Assembly: GCF_900602065.1 (NCBI RefSeq)
Contig: NZ_UWFN01000095.1
Coordinates: 310,001 to 374,000 of the forward strand
Length of the DNA: 64,000 bases
Source of the DNA: Pseudomonas viridiflava
Lineage (GTDB): Bacteria > Pseudomonadota > Gammaproteobacteria > Pseudomonadales > Pseudomonadaceae
Direction: 5' to 3'
Of the stretch, positions 1-9,163 are shown one piece after another (within the stretch, counting starts at the first letter, position 1; every line of letters begins with the position of its first letter). A program made the position numbers and the translations under genes. The notes under the pieces were generated by a model that saw only the letters and a program-made list of their open reading frames with translations, ran no database searches and was not told the DNA's origin.

Positions 1-1
1 C

Positions 2-1834
2 CAGGGAGCTCACCAGACCGCGTGGCTGGACAGCGTAAAACGCCTCGCGGTCGCCCAACTGCGCATGGATCAGGTTCGGACTCAGGCCGACCGGCTGCCC
101 GACGAGGCCAGAGCCTGGATAAAGGTCATTGTTGATAGTCCCGGTGTCGAGGATCGGCAGAAGGTCGATGGCAAAACGATCAATCTCGACTTCATGATCC
201 TTGAGCAGCACCCTATCCCTGATGTCATGCGCATCGCACCGCACGGTTCAACAACCGATCAGCCGTTGCTGCTCTGCACCCTCAATGCACCAGACAGCCG
301 GGTGTTTCGCTGGTACCCCGACGAGGAAACCATGCACAAGGAGTTTCTTGAGAACCCCGACTTCACCCGATACCTGCTGCGCCAGTTACCCGAAGACAGC
401 CGCCCCGTCCAATGCAGCGCCGAGGAGTACGAGCAGTGGCTCAAGCACTTTCGTGCGAAGGAAACGTTCAAACACCTGAATGCGCCAAGCAGACTGCCCA
501 GCCTTATTTTCGGCGAACCAAGCTATGTGTTTGAGGGCGAGGACTACCTCAAAACCCACCACGATCTGAAGCATATCCGCAGGACTGATCTTCACTTCCG
601 GCCGGAGGTCATCAAAAAACACGGATCACTGTTTGGAAGCATCGCCCTGAATGTCGCCATGCTGTTCATCCCTTCCCCCGTCCTCATCGCCATGGCGGCG
701 GGCATAGGCCTGTTCAAGCTCTGGGAAGCTTTCCAGCACCTCAGGGAGGGTGATTACCACGGGGCCGCCTTCGAACTGCTATGTGCCGTTGGATACCTGG
801 GCGCGGCGGCTCTGGGTAGATGGGTGGGCAATCGGGAGCCCTTCACAGCGCTGGAAAATATACGCCCGGCGTCGCCGCTGGTACGACGAACCGCCGTCGA
901 GGGCGAGGAACAGATCGGCTATCTGGAATCATCCAGCGCTGTATCGCAACGCGCAAACCTCGATGCCGTTGTGCCCTACGACGCCAGCCAGTTCCATGCT
1001 GTCCAGATAGGTGAAAAACAATACTTCATCAAACGTCAGCCCTGGCTGTTCGGGCACTGCCAGCTCTATCAGGTAGACGCCACTAATCCTGACTTGCTGA
1101 TTGGAGAAGGCGCTTATGCAGTGGAGTCCAGCCCGGGAGTCTGGAGCAAAATAGAAACACTGCGCACCAGAATAAGCAGTCTGCTGTTAAAGCAATCAGA
1201 TCAGGAATTGGGGGATGTGACCCAGAACTGGCCAAATTCGGTGGACGAGGTAAGCCAGGCATCCAAATCGTCATTCGAGCGCAGTTATATGCAACTGGCA
1301 CAAGCCTCCAATGCTGATGAGTTGCCCGAAATCGCCGACTATTGTGAGGGCGGCTCACAACCCATCAATACCTTGTTGCGCGCCGGGCTGCGAACGCCGT
1401 CTACCCTGCGTTTTCTGAGCGAGTTCTATCGACTGCACGAATACCAGGGCCTGGCCTACAGGGCAGCGATGGTCAGTGCTGCGGGCCTGCGGCGACTGAC
1501 CAGCGAAATTGGTCAGGTGTTCGTCGACAACGGCGTTCAATCTGCATCCATCAGTCGCTGGAGTAGCGAGCAGTGGAGTCGGGACGGGTTTATTCGCCAG
1601 GCGGCGAGCAGCGAAGACAACACCGTATTCGTCATCTTCAGTAAATCCGTGCCGAAGAAAAACCTGTTTACCAGTTTCTTGGGAGACCACGTGGCAATTG
1701 CGCCCTCCACCCCGCTGCAACTGGTGGCCAGCCGTCTGGTAGGCAAACGTTTTTATGTGTATTTCAAAAGCCCCACCACCCTTCCGGCAAAGATGATCGA
1801 CCTTTACTCCGGCAACACTGAGTTGATGCTCTGA
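2..1834 (+). CDS. C-terminal part of a large DUF6543/dermonecrotic-toxin-like protein (5' end outside window)
   Basis: The frame is open from base 2, so the first ATG (65) is probably internal and the gene starts before the window. Numbering from that ATG, residues about 65-120 (CTLNAPDSRVFRWYPDEE and following) resemble the stretch of Pseudomonas dermonecrotic-toxin-like (DUF6543) proteins that precedes a hydrophobic region. That region follows at about 193-250 and contains two hydrophobic helices. The last 160 residues form a separate domain with features reminiscent of ADP-ribosyltransferases: Y465-R466, F525-SKS, and a late strand after G540-D541-H542. These proteins are thought to be contact or insecticidal toxins, but activity here is inference. 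No immunity gene is seen downstream. The toxin-family label is moderately supported; the ART reading is speculative. Confidence 0.5.
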   Translation, partial: QGAHQTAWLDSVKRLAVAQLRMDQVRTQADRLPDEARAWIKVIVDSPGVEDRQKVDGKTINLDFMILEQHPIPDVMRIAPHGSTTDQPLLLCTLNAPDSRVFRWYPDEETMHKEFLENPDFTRYLLRQLPEDSRPVQCSAEEYEQWLKHFRAKETFKHLNAPSRLPSLIFGEPSYVFEGEDYLKTHHDLKHIRRTDLHFRPEVIKKHGSLFGSIALNVAMLFIPSPVLIAMAAGIGLFKLWEAFQHLREGDYHGAAFELLCAVGYLGAAALGRWVGNREPFTALENIRPASPLVRRTAVEGEEQIGYLESSSAVSQRANLDAVVPYDASQFHAVQIGEKQYFIKRQPWLFGHCQLYQVDATNPDLLIGEGAYAVESSPGVWSKIETLRTRISSLLLKQSDQELGDVTQNWPNSVDEVSQASKSSFERSYMQLAQASNADELPEIADYCEGGSQPINTLLRAGLRTPSTLRFLSEFYRLHEYQGLAYRAAMVSAAGLRRLTSEIGQVFVDNGVQSASISRWSSEQWSRDGFIRQAASSEDNTVFVIFSKSVPKKNLFTSFLGDHVAIAPSTPLQLVASRLVGKRFYVYFKSPTTLPAKMIDLYSGNTELML

Positions 1835-1841
1835 GACATGA

Positions 1842-1969
1842 GCACCAATTAAGCGCAGCGCCGCGCACCAGCCCGCTAAATAAGTCCCATGCTGGTGCGC
1901 CCATTTTCTGTCCAACAGGACAACTTCCCGCTCAGGCGCGCTATTTCGCGCCTTGGCCCAGCCTTTGCT
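1842..1969 (+). promoter_or_regulatory. Sigma-54 promoter of urtA with possible NtrC sites
   Basis: TTGGCCCAGCCTTTGCT contains GG (1955-1956) and GC (1967-1968) at the -24/-12 spacing required by sigma-54; transcription should start near 1980, about 53 bp before urtA. A near NtrC-type site, GCAC-N7-GCGC, lies at 1842-1856, about 125-135 bp upstream of that start. A second inverted repeat (GCGCACCAGC at 1863-1872 with GCTGGTGCGC at 1891-1900) may be a further activator site or the terminator of the preceding gene. The spacing is directly visible; NtrC control is inferred from the motifs and from the urea-uptake function. Confidence 0.7.
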
Positions 1970-2032
1970 AAACATCAATCAGATATGCGTTATCTCGTGT
2001 GCCCCATCGAATACCAATAACGGAGCTAGCCA

Positions 2033-3298
2033 ATGAAGCGTCGCAGTCTGATCAAAGCTTTCACCTTGTCCGCATCCATCGCTGCGATGGGTCTTACATG
2101 GACCGTTCAAGCCGCCGAGACCATCAAGGTCGGCATTCTGCACTCGCTGTCGGGCACCATGGCGATCTCCGAAACTTCGCTCAAAGACATGGCGTTGATG
2201 ACCATCGACGAAATCAACGCCAAAGGCGGCGTCAACGGCAAGATGCTCGAAGCCGTTGTTGTCGACCCGGCGTCCAACTGGCCGTTGTTTGCGGAAAAGG
2301 GCCGTCAGTTGCTGACCCAGGACAAAGTGGCCGTAGTGTTCGGTTGCTGGACCTCGGTATCGCGCAAATCCGTGCTGCCGGTGTTCGAAGAACTCAACGG
2401 CCTGCTGTTCTACCCGGTTCAGTACGAAGGCGAAGAAATGTCGCCAAACGTGTTCTACACCGGCGCAGCGCCTAACCAGCAGGCGATCCCTGCGGTCGAG
2501 TACCTGATGAGCGAAGACGGCGGCGCAGCCAAGCGTTACTTCCTGCTGGGCACCGACTACGTTTACCCGCGTACCACCAACAAGATTCTGCGTTCGTTCC
2601 TGCACTCCAAGGGTGTAGCGGACAAGGACATCGAAGAGGTCTACACGCCGTTTGGCCACGCTGACTATCAAACCATCGTGGCCAACATCAAGAAGTTCTC
2701 TGCGGGCGGCAAGACCGCTGTGATTTCCACCGTCAACGGCGACTCCAACGTGCCGTTCTATAAAGAACTGGCCAACCAGGGCCTGAAGGCTACCGACGTG
2801 CCGGTTGTAGCGTTCTCGGTGGGTGAAGAAGAACTGCGCGGCATCGACACCAAACCGCTGGTGGGCCACCTGGCAGCCTGGAACTACTTCCAGTCCGTAG
2901 AGAACCCGGTCAACACCAAGTTCGTCGCTGACTGGAAAGCCTACGCCAAGAAGAAAAACCTGCCGGGTGCAGACAAAGCCGTGACCAACGACCCGATGGA
3001 AGCCACCTACGTGGGCATCCACATGTGGGCGCAAGCGGTGGAGAAAGCGAAGTCCACCGACGTGGATAAAGTCCGCGAAGCCATGGCAGGCCAGACCTTC
3101 GCCGCGCCATCGGGCTTCACCCTGACCATGGACAAAACCAACCATCACCTGCACAAGCCCGTGATGATCGGCGAAGTCGAAGACAACGGTCAGTTCAACG
3201 TCGTATGGCAAACCAAAGAACCGATCCGTGCCCAGCCTTGGAGCCCGTACATCCCGGGTAACGACAAGAAGCCGGATCATGCGGTGAAGAGTAATTAA
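2033..3298 (+). CDS. urtA: Urea ABC transporter substrate-binding protein UrtA
   Basis: A 421-residue periplasmic binding protein of the urea/short-chain amide family, which delivers urea to the UrtBC permease. The N-terminus is a signal peptide with a twin-arginine-like start (KRRSLIKAF) ending near VQAAE, so Tat export is possible. Motifs typical of UrtA follow, such as KVGILHSLSGTMAISE and FYPVQYEGEEMSPN. It leads the urt-ure operon, and GGAGC precedes the ATG. A strong stem-loop just after the stop may keep UrtA more abundant than its permease. The assignment is firm because all five urt genes follow in order. Confidence 0.97.
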   Translation: MKRRSLIKAFTLSASIAAMGLTWTVQAAETIKVGILHSLSGTMAISETSLKDMALMTIDEINAKGGVNGKMLEAVVVDPASNWPLFAEKGRQLLTQDKVAVVFGCWTSVSRKSVLPVFEELNGLLFYPVQYEGEEMSPNVFYTGAAPNQQAIPAVEYLMSEDGGAAKRYFLLGTDYVYPRTTNKILRSFLHSKGVADKDIEEVYTPFGHADYQTIVANIKKFSAGGKTAVISTVNGDSNVPFYKELANQGLKATDVPVVAFSVGEEELRGIDTKPLVGHLAAWNYFQSVENPVNTKFVADWKAYAKKKNLPGADKAVTNDPMEATYVGIHMWAQAVEKAKSTDVDKVREAMAGQTFAAPSGFTLTMDKTNHHLHKPVMIGEVEDNGQFNVVWQTKEPIRAQPWSPYIPGNDKKPDHAVKSN

Positions 3299-3305
3299 GT
3301 AAAGC

Positions 3306-3341
3306 GATGGCCCCTGCGTTCTGCGCCGGGGCCATCAAAAA
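3306..3341 (+). terminator. Stem-loop after urtA
   Basis: GATGGCCCC (3306-3314) pairs with GGGGCCATC (3328-3336) around a 13-nt loop, followed by AAAAATTGTTG. The lack of a strong T-run suggests a partial terminator or a 3'-end stabiliser rather than full termination. The urtB-E genes downstream have no obvious promoter of their own, so readthrough is expected. Confidence 0.6.
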
Positions 3342-3361
3342 TTGTTGTTTGAAACGACGCC

Positions 3362-3426
3362 TTCGCGAATGAATTCGCTCCCACATTGAAATGCGTTCCA
3401 CCTGTGGGAGCGAATTCATTCGCGAA
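3362..3426. repeat. REP pair, GAATTCATTCGCGAA family
   Basis: Two 23-bp inverted arms (3362-3384 and 3404-3426) around a short loop, with core GGGAGCGAATTCATTCGC. It lies between urtA and urtB inside the operon. The same family recurs at 8729, 33554-34187, 39804 and 48264. Confidence 0.9.
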
Positions 3427-3481
3427 ATGCCTCAACACGGTTTCCTGTTGGAACACCGTCGCCGACATCCAGGCTAATGCC

Positions 3482-5053
3482 ATGCCCAACATTCTGTACC
3501 GCTTCATCTTCACCCTCGCCCTGCTGCTGCCCATGGCGGCACACGCCAGCGATGCCGGTGATTTCGTGGCGGCCAGTTCCGCACAACAGGCCGAACTCCT
3601 GGAAAGCTGGGCTGCCCAGCCCGTTCCGGGACGCCTTGAGCTGATAAATGCCTTGCAGGAAGGCCGCGTTGCTGCCGACAGCAACAAACGCGCCTTTATC
3701 GAAACCGGCGACCAGTATGTCGCTGTCGACGGGGACACTCCCACGACTGATGAACCGCGCAAACTGCGCCTGAATAACCGCTTGCGCGGCTTGGTGGATA
3801 CCGCGCTGGCCAGCCATCAATTGCTGGCTGAGGACGCGAAATTGCGCTTGGCCGCAGCGCTGCAACTGCAAAAATCAGCGCGCCCTGCTCAGTTGCCCTT
3901 CCTCAGCGTACGTCTGGCCGATGAGAAAGACGATGACGTCCATGACGCGCTGACATTGGCACTGGCCAATCTGCAGTTGGTTGACTCCAGCCCGACCGTA
4001 CGTCTGGCGGCCGTTCGCCTGCTCGGCGAAACCGGTGATCCGTTGGCCCGCACTCGTTTGGAAACCTTACTGGCACCGGGCGTCGAAACTGACGCCAGCG
4101 TGCGTATCGCGGCCGAAACCAGCCTGGCTCAAGTCAAACGCAAACTGATGGTCGGCGAGTTACTCGGCCAGGCATTCAGCGGTATGTCGCTGGGCTCGAT
4201 TCTGCTGCTGGCGGCACTCGGACTGGCGATCACATTTGGCTTGCTGGGCGTGATCAACATGGCCCACGGCGAAATGTTGATGCTTGGGGCTTACTCGACG
4301 TATGTCGTGCAACTGATGTTCCAGCGTTATGCGCCGGGCGCCATCGAGTACTACCCGCTAATTGCGCTGCCGGTGGCGTTTTTCGTCACCGCGGCGATCG
4401 GTATGGCGCTGGAGCGCACGGTGATTCGCCATTTGTATGGCCGACCACTGGAAACACTGCTCGCCACTTGGGGTATCAGCCTGATGCTGATCCAGGCCGT
4501 GCGTCTGGCCTTCGGCGCGCAGAACGTTGAAGTGGCCAACCCTGAGTGGCTGTCCGGCGGTTACCAGGTGCTGCCCAATCTGGTGCTGCCGTATAACCGC
4601 ATCGTGATCATCGGGTTTGCACTGTTCGTGGTGGTGTTGACCTGGCTGCTGCTGAACAAGACGCGGCTGGGCCTGAACGTGCGCGCCGTGACCCAGAACC
4701 GCAACATGGCCGCCTGCTGCGGTGTGCCCACAGGACGCATCGACATGATGGCCTTCGGGCTCGGTTCAGGCATTGCCGGGCTGGGCGGCGTGGCGCTGAG
4801 CCAGATCGGCAACGTCGGCCCGGACCTGGGTCAGAGCTACATCATCGACTCATTCCTGGTGGTGGTGCTCGGCGGTGTCGGTCAGTTGGCCGGTAGCGTC
4901 ATGGCGGCCTTCGGTCTGGGCATCGCTAACAAGATTCTCGAACCGCAAATCGGTGCCGTATTGGGCAAGATCCTGATCCTGGCGCTGATCATTCTGTTTA
5001 TCCAGAAACGTCCGCAAGGCCTCTTCGCATTGAAAGGACGGGTGATCGACTGA
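3482..5053 (+). CDS. urtB: Urea ABC transporter permease UrtB
   Basis: Inner-membrane permease for urea. I start at ATG 3482 because it opens with a signal peptide (MPNILYRFIFTLALLLPMAAHA) and upstream in-frame codons lie in the REP element. Product 523 residues. Residues about 25-225 are a periplasmic, HEAT-like helical region that is common in proteobacterial UrtB and absent from LivH. Residues about 235-523 are the LivH-type membrane domain, with GVINMAHGEMLMLGAYSTY near its start. The TGATG junction with urtC implies translational coupling. Confidence 0.95.
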   Translation: MPNILYRFIFTLALLLPMAAHASDAGDFVAASSAQQAELLESWAAQPVPGRLELINALQEGRVAADSNKRAFIETGDQYVAVDGDTPTTDEPRKLRLNNRLRGLVDTALASHQLLAEDAKLRLAAALQLQKSARPAQLPFLSVRLADEKDDDVHDALTLALANLQLVDSSPTVRLAAVRLLGETGDPLARTRLETLLAPGVETDASVRIAAETSLAQVKRKLMVGELLGQAFSGMSLGSILLLAALGLAITFGLLGVINMAHGEMLMLGAYSTYVVQLMFQRYAPGAIEYYPLIALPVAFFVTAAIGMALERTVIRHLYGRPLETLLATWGISLMLIQAVRLAFGAQNVEVANPEWLSGGYQVLPNLVLPYNRIVIIGFALFVVVLTWLLLNKTRLGLNVRAVTQNRNMAACCGVPTGRIDMMAFGLGSGIAGLGGVALSQIGNVGPDLGQSYIIDSFLVVVLGGVGQLAGSVMAAFGLGIANKILEPQIGAVLGKILILALIILFIQKRPQGLFALKGRVID

Positions 5054-6132
5054 TGAACCAACCAATGATGGTCACTGCCGCCCAAAAAGTCGGCCCCAAA
5101 GGTACGTTGGCTGTAGGGGTGGTTGTGCTCGCCATCCTGCTGGCGATGCCACTGCTGTCCTTGCTACCTGCCGATAACAGCTTTCAGGTCTCGGCCTACA
5201 CCCTGACGCTGGTGGGCAAGATCCTCTGTTACGCCATCGTCGCGCTGGCACTGGATCTGGTCTGGGGTTACGCCGGTTTACTGTCGTTGGGGCACGGTCT
5301 GTTCTTCGCTCTGGGCGGTTATGCCATGGGCATGTACCTGATGCGCGAAGCGGCAGGCGATGGCTTGCCCGCATTCATGACCTTCCTGTCGTGGACCGAA
5401 CTGCCGTGGTATTGGGCAGGCACCGACAACTTCCTGTGGGCCATGTGTCTGGTGGTACTGGCGCCCGGCTTGTTGGCACTGGTGTTCGGTTTCTTCGCCT
5501 TCCGCTCGCGGATCAAGGGCGTGTATTTCTCGATCATGACCCAAGCATTAACCTTCGCCGGAATGCTGCTGTTCTTCCGCAACGAAACCGGTTTCGGCGG
5601 TAATAACGGCTTCACCAACTTCCGTAGCATTCTGGGCTTCAGCATCAGTTCACAGGGCACTCGCGCCACACTGTTTCTGGCGACTGTGATTCTGCTGGTG
5701 GCAAGTCTGTATGTCGGCTGGCGTCTGGCGCAGAGCAAGTTCGGGCGGGTGCTGACCGCCCTGCGCGATGCCGAAAATCGCCTGATGTTCTGCGGTTACG
5801 ATCCGCGTGGCTTCAAGCTGTTTGTCTGGGTGCTGAGCGCGGTGCTGTGTGGCTTGGCCGGTGCGCTGTATGTACCGCAGGTCGGCATCATCAACCCGAG
5901 CGAAATGTCGCCGACCAACTCCATCGAAGCCGCCGTATGGGTCGCCCTCGGCGGACGCGGAACGCTGATCGGCCCGCTGCTGGGTGCCGGTCTGGTCAAT
6001 GGCATGAAGAGCTGGTTCACCGTCGCCTTCCCGGAATACTGGCTGTTCTTCCTCGGCGCGCTGTTCATCATCGTCACGCTGTATCTGCCTAAAGGCGTGA
6101 TCGGTTTGCTCAAGAAGAGGGGCGAACAATGA
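5053..6132 (+). CDS. urtC: Urea ABC transporter permease UrtC
   Basis: Second membrane subunit of the urea importer (359 residues), related to LivM. Hydrophobic segments run through most of the chain, with the family motif LVWGYAGLLSLGHGLFFALGGY near residue 75 and the EAA-like loop near LTALRDAENRLMFCGYDP. It overlaps urtB by one base and urtD by four, so the three are translated as a unit. The short C-terminal tail is basic (LLKKRGEQ). Confidence 0.96.
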   Translation: MNQPMMVTAAQKVGPKGTLAVGVVVLAILLAMPLLSLLPADNSFQVSAYTLTLVGKILCYAIVALALDLVWGYAGLLSLGHGLFFALGGYAMGMYLMREAAGDGLPAFMTFLSWTELPWYWAGTDNFLWAMCLVVLAPGLLALVFGFFAFRSRIKGVYFSIMTQALTFAGMLLFFRNETGFGGNNGFTNFRSILGFSISSQGTRATLFLATVILLVASLYVGWRLAQSKFGRVLTALRDAENRLMFCGYDPRGFKLFVWVLSAVLCGLAGALYVPQVGIINPSEMSPTNSIEAAVWVALGGRGTLIGPLLGAGLVNGMKSWFTVAFPEYWLFFLGALFIIVTLYLPKGVIGLLKKRGEQ

Positions 6133-6989
6133 AAACCACTCCGACACCGGCGTTCATGCTCGAACCTATTCTCGACCCCAACGCTGATGCAGGCACCAGC
6201 CGCGATGCGATTGGCCTGGGGCAAAGCGTCGGCAAAGGGCTGAACACGCGCCACGGCACGATCCTTACGCTGGAAGACATAAGCGTCAGCTTCGATGGTT
6301 TCAAGGCGCTCAACGACCTGAATCTGTACATCAGCGTCGGCGAACTACGCTGCATCATCGGCCCCAACGGCGCTGGTAAAACCACGCTGATGGACGTGAT
6401 CACTGGCAAGACTCGTCCAAGTCACGGCAAGGCCTGGTTTGGTGAAACCCTGGACCTGACGCAAATGAGCGAAGTCGAAATTGCTCAAGCGGGCATTGGT
6501 CGAAAGTTTCAGAAGCCCACCGTATTCGAAGCTTTGAGCGTGTTTGAAAACCTTGAGCTGGCGCAGAAAACCGACAAGTCGGTATGGGCCAGCCTGAGGG
6601 CGAAACTCAGTGGCGAACAACGCGATCGCATTGACGAAGTGCTGGAAACCATACGTTTGACGTCGTCCATGCAGCGCCCGGCCGGTCTACTTTCACACGG
6701 TCAGAAACAGTTTCTGGAGATCGGTATGTTGCTGGTTCAGGACCCGCAACTACTGCTGCTCGATGAGCCAGTGGCAGGTATGACCGATGCCGAAACCGAA
6801 TTCACCGCCGAGCTGTTCAAGAGTCTGGCAGTGAAGCATTCGCTGATGGTGGTGGAACATGACATGGGCTTTGTGGGCTCGATTGCCGACCACGTGACCG
6901 TTCTGCATCAGGGCAGCGTATTGGCCGAAGGCTCGCTGGCGGATGTGCAGGCGGATGAACGAGTTATCGAAGTTTACCTCGGAAGATAA
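6129..6989 (+). CDS. urtD: Urea ABC transporter ATPase UrtD
   Basis: ATPase subunit (286 residues) of the LivG type. Walker A is GPNGAGKTT near residue 78, and the Walker B region is QLLLLDEPVAGM; the signature is replaced by LLSHGQKQFLEIGML, as usual in UrtD. The first ~40 residues before ILTLEDISVSF form a non-conserved leader. ATGA overlap with urtC. A REP element separates it from urtE. Confidence 0.95.
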   Translation: MKTTPTPAFMLEPILDPNADAGTSRDAIGLGQSVGKGLNTRHGTILTLEDISVSFDGFKALNDLNLYISVGELRCIIGPNGAGKTTLMDVITGKTRPSHGKAWFGETLDLTQMSEVEIAQAGIGRKFQKPTVFEALSVFENLELAQKTDKSVWASLRAKLSGEQRDRIDEVLETIRLTSSMQRPAGLLSHGQKQFLEIGMLLVQDPQLLLLDEPVAGMTDAETEFTAELFKSLAVKHSLMVVEHDMGFVGSIADHVTVLHQGSVLAEGSLADVQADERVIEVYLGR

Positions 6990-6998
6990 TTGCTAACC

Positions 6999-7073
6999 CT
7001 GTAGGAGCTGCCGAAGGCTGCGAAAGCGATAAACCTGACACACCGCCTTCGCAGCCTCCGGCAGCTCCTACAG
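6999..7073. repeat. REP pair, GCTGCCGAAGGCTGCGA family
   Basis: Inverted arms CTGTAGGAGCTGCCGAAGGC and its complement enclose a ~25-nt loop between urtD and urtE. This family also occurs at 28921, 31747, 42586, 44487, 47004, 55441 and 61775. Confidence 0.9.
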
Positions 7074-7101
7074 GTAACCCGAAATTGTTTGGGAAACGAA
7101 C

Positions 7102-7800
7102 ATGCTCCAGGTCGAAAAGCTTCATCAGTACTACGGCGGTAGCCACATCCTGCGCGGGCTGTCCTTTGATGTGAAGGTCGGTGAAGTGACGTGCCTGCTG
7201 GGCCGTAACGGCGTCGGCAAGACTACTTTGCTCAAAGTCCTCATGGGCCTGCTGCCTGCCAAAGAAGGCGCAGTGCAATGGGAAGGCAAAGCCATCACCG
7301 GTTTCAAACCTCATCAACGGGTGCATGCCGGGATCGCTTACGTGCCACAGGGCCGGGAAATTTTCGGCCGTTTGACCGTGGAAGAAAACCTGTTAATGGG
7401 GCTGTCGCGATTCCCGGGCTCTGAAGCCAAGGAAGTCCCGCCGTTTATCTACGAGCTGTTCCCGGTATTGCTGCAGATGAAACATCGACGCGGCGGTGAT
7501 CTGTCCGGCGGTCAACAACAGCAGCTGGCGATTGGTCGTGCGCTGGCCAGCCGTCCTCGCCTGCTGATCCTCGACGAACCCACCGAAGGCATTCAGCCGT
7601 CGGTGATCAAGGAAATCGGCGCAGTAATCAAGAAGCTCGCCGAACGAGGTGACATGGCTATTCTGCTGGTTGAACAGTTCTACGACTTTGCCGCCGAACT
7701 GGCCGATCAGTACTTGGTGATGTCCCGCGGGGAAATCGTTCAGCAAGGCCGTGGCGAAAATATGGAAGCCGAAGGCGTGCGTGGTCTGGTGACCATCTGA
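7102..7800 (+). CDS. urtE: Urea ABC transporter ATPase UrtE
   Basis: Second ATPase of the urea importer (232 residues), LivF type. It carries Walker [10 protein letters not shown], signature [15 protein letters not shown] and Walker [15 protein letters not shown]; the EGIQPS variant is typical of UrtE. GGGAAACG precedes the start. It ends 64 bp before ureD, so urea import and urease structural genes probably share one transcript. Confidence 0.96.
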   Translation: MLQVEKLHQYYGGSHILRGLSFDVKVGEVTCLLGRNGVGKTTLLKVLMGLLPAKEGAVQWEGKAITGFKPHQRVHAGIAYVPQGREIFGRLTVEENLLMGLSRFPGSEAKEVPPFIYELFPVLLQMKHRRGGDLSGGQQQQLAIGRALASRPRLLILDEPTEGIQPSVIKEIGAVIKKLAERGDMAILLVEQFYDFAAELADQYLVMSRGEIVQQGRGENMEAEGVRGLVTI

Positions 7801-7864
7801 GTGGTATTCCGTTAAGGTGCAGTTTTCCAGAACTGCTGTTTTCCAGAAGCATGAAAGCGATCAC

Positions 7865-8704
7865 ATGAATCTTCCCGCCCACACTGCGTTGTTCACACCC
7901 AGCTGGCATGCCGAGCTGGAGCTGGGCTATGGGCGTTTTGGCGACAGTACGCGACCCACCCAGCGCCGACACAAAGGCCCGCTACGGGTGCAAAAACACC
8001 TGTACGCCGAAGGCCCGGAAGTTTGCCAGCACATTATTGTTCATCCACCCGGCGGCATCGCCGGTGGCGACCGGCTGGACATCAGCGCCAGCGTCGGCCC
8101 TGATGCCTGGGCGCAGCTAACCAGCCCCGGTGCTGCCAAGTGGCATCGCGCGGCAGGTCCGGCGTATCAGCAACTTGATCTGAGCGTGGCGCCCGGTGCC
8201 ACGTTGGAATGGCTGCCTCAGGAAACCATCGTGTTCAGTGCCGCACAGGCCGAACTGACCACGCGTATCGAGCTGCAAGGCAATGCCAGATTGTTTTATT
8301 GGGACGTCGTGGCGCTGGGCAGACCGGCGAGCGGCGAGCGTTTCGAGAGCGGGCACTTTCAGGCGCATCTGGATATACGTCGGGACGGCAAGTTGTTGTG
8401 GCATGAACGGCAACGGATCATTGGTGGCGACGGCTTGCTCGATTCACCGATTGGTCTGGATGGCAAAACAGTATTTGGCACGTTGCTGATCACCGGCGAC
8501 ATTGACAGCGAATTGCTTGAAGCCTGTCGCTCGGTGCCCAATGAGGTACGCGGTGACCTGACCCAACTGCCCGGTTTACTGGTGGCCCGTTGTCTGGCTG
8601 ATGAGGCGCTGCATGCCCGGGCCTGGATGATCGAATTGTGGAAACTGCTGCGCCCCGCGCTGCTGGGCAGAGAGGCGGTGGCGCCGAGGATCTGGAGTAC
8701 GTGA
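7865..8704 (+). CDS. ureD: Urease accessory protein UreD
   Basis: Scaffold that binds apo-urease and works with UreF and UreG in nickel insertion. I start at ATG 7865 ([18 protein letters not shown]), which gives 279 residues, the normal family size; the longer frame from 7817 has no support. Typical motifs are [27 protein letters not shown] (residues ~38-64) and [11 protein letters not shown]. Its partners UreE, UreF and UreG lie 17 kb away at 25-27 kb. Confidence 0.96.
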   Translation: MNLPAHTALFTPSWHAELELGYGRFGDSTRPTQRRHKGPLRVQKHLYAEGPEVCQHIIVHPPGGIAGGDRLDISASVGPDAWAQLTSPGAAKWHRAAGPAYQQLDLSVAPGATLEWLPQETIVFSAAQAELTTRIELQGNARLFYWDVVALGRPASGERFESGHFQAHLDIRRDGKLLWHERQRIIGGDGLLDSPIGLDGKTVFGTLLITGDIDSELLEACRSVPNEVRGDLTQLPGLLVARCLADEALHARAWMIELWKLLRPALLGREAVAPRIWST

Positions 8705-8728
8705 TTTCGCTGTGTCGGCACCGACGCC

Positions 8729-8794
8729 TTCGCGAATGAATTCGCTCCCACAGGAGAAATTCGTTCTCCATGTGGGAGCGAATTCATTCGCGAA
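8729..8794. repeat. REP pair, GAATTCATTCGCGAA family
   Basis: Two inverted arms with core GGGAGCGAATTCATTCGC between ureD and ureA, inside the operon. Confidence 0.88.
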
Positions 8795-8834
8795 GTGGGC
8801 CGCCCAAACAACTAAAATTTATGACGGATTAAAC

Positions 8835-9137
8835 ATGGATCTCACCCCGCGCGAAAAAGACAAGATGCTGATTTTCACCGCTGGCCTGGTTGCCGAAAGG
8901 CGTCTGGCGCGTGGTGTGAAGCTCAACTACCCCGAAGCCATGGCTTACATCTCGGCGGCGCTGCTTGAAGGCGCACGCGACGGGCAAACCGTGGCCGACC
9001 TGATGCATTACGGCACCACCCTGCTGACTCGCGAACAGGTCATGGAAGGCATCCCGGAAATGATTCCTGAAATCCAGGTCGAGGCGACGTTCCCGGACGG
9101 CACAAAGCTGGTCACCGTGCATCAGCCAATTGCCTGA
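8835..9137 (+). CDS. ureA: Urease gamma subunit UreA
   Basis: Smallest structural subunit of urease; ATG 8835 gives 100 residues, exactly the usual size. The start [17 protein letters not shown] and the stretch [21 protein letters not shown] are hallmarks. Upstream in-frame sequence is REP DNA, so the longer reading is rejected. Two acetyltransferase genes separate it from ureB. Confidence 0.97.
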   Translation: MDLTPREKDKMLIFTAGLVAERRLARGVKLNYPEAMAYISAALLEGARDGQTVADLMHYGTTLLTREQVMEGIPEMIPEIQVEATFPDGTKLVTVHQPIA

Positions 9138-9163
9138 TTAACTACACGACTGTGGAACCGATC

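Noticed and set aside
1863..1900. Canonical NtrC site in the GCGCACCAGC/GCTGGTGCGC inverted repeat
   Set aside because: The half-sites are too far apart (19-nt spacer) for one NtrC dimer; it may be a terminator, so it is not called as an NtrC site.
1979..3280. 433-codon minus-strand ORF over urtA
   Set aside because: It is the antisense shadow of a firmly identified gene; composition is His/Arg/Val-rich nonsense typical of GC-rich antisense frames.
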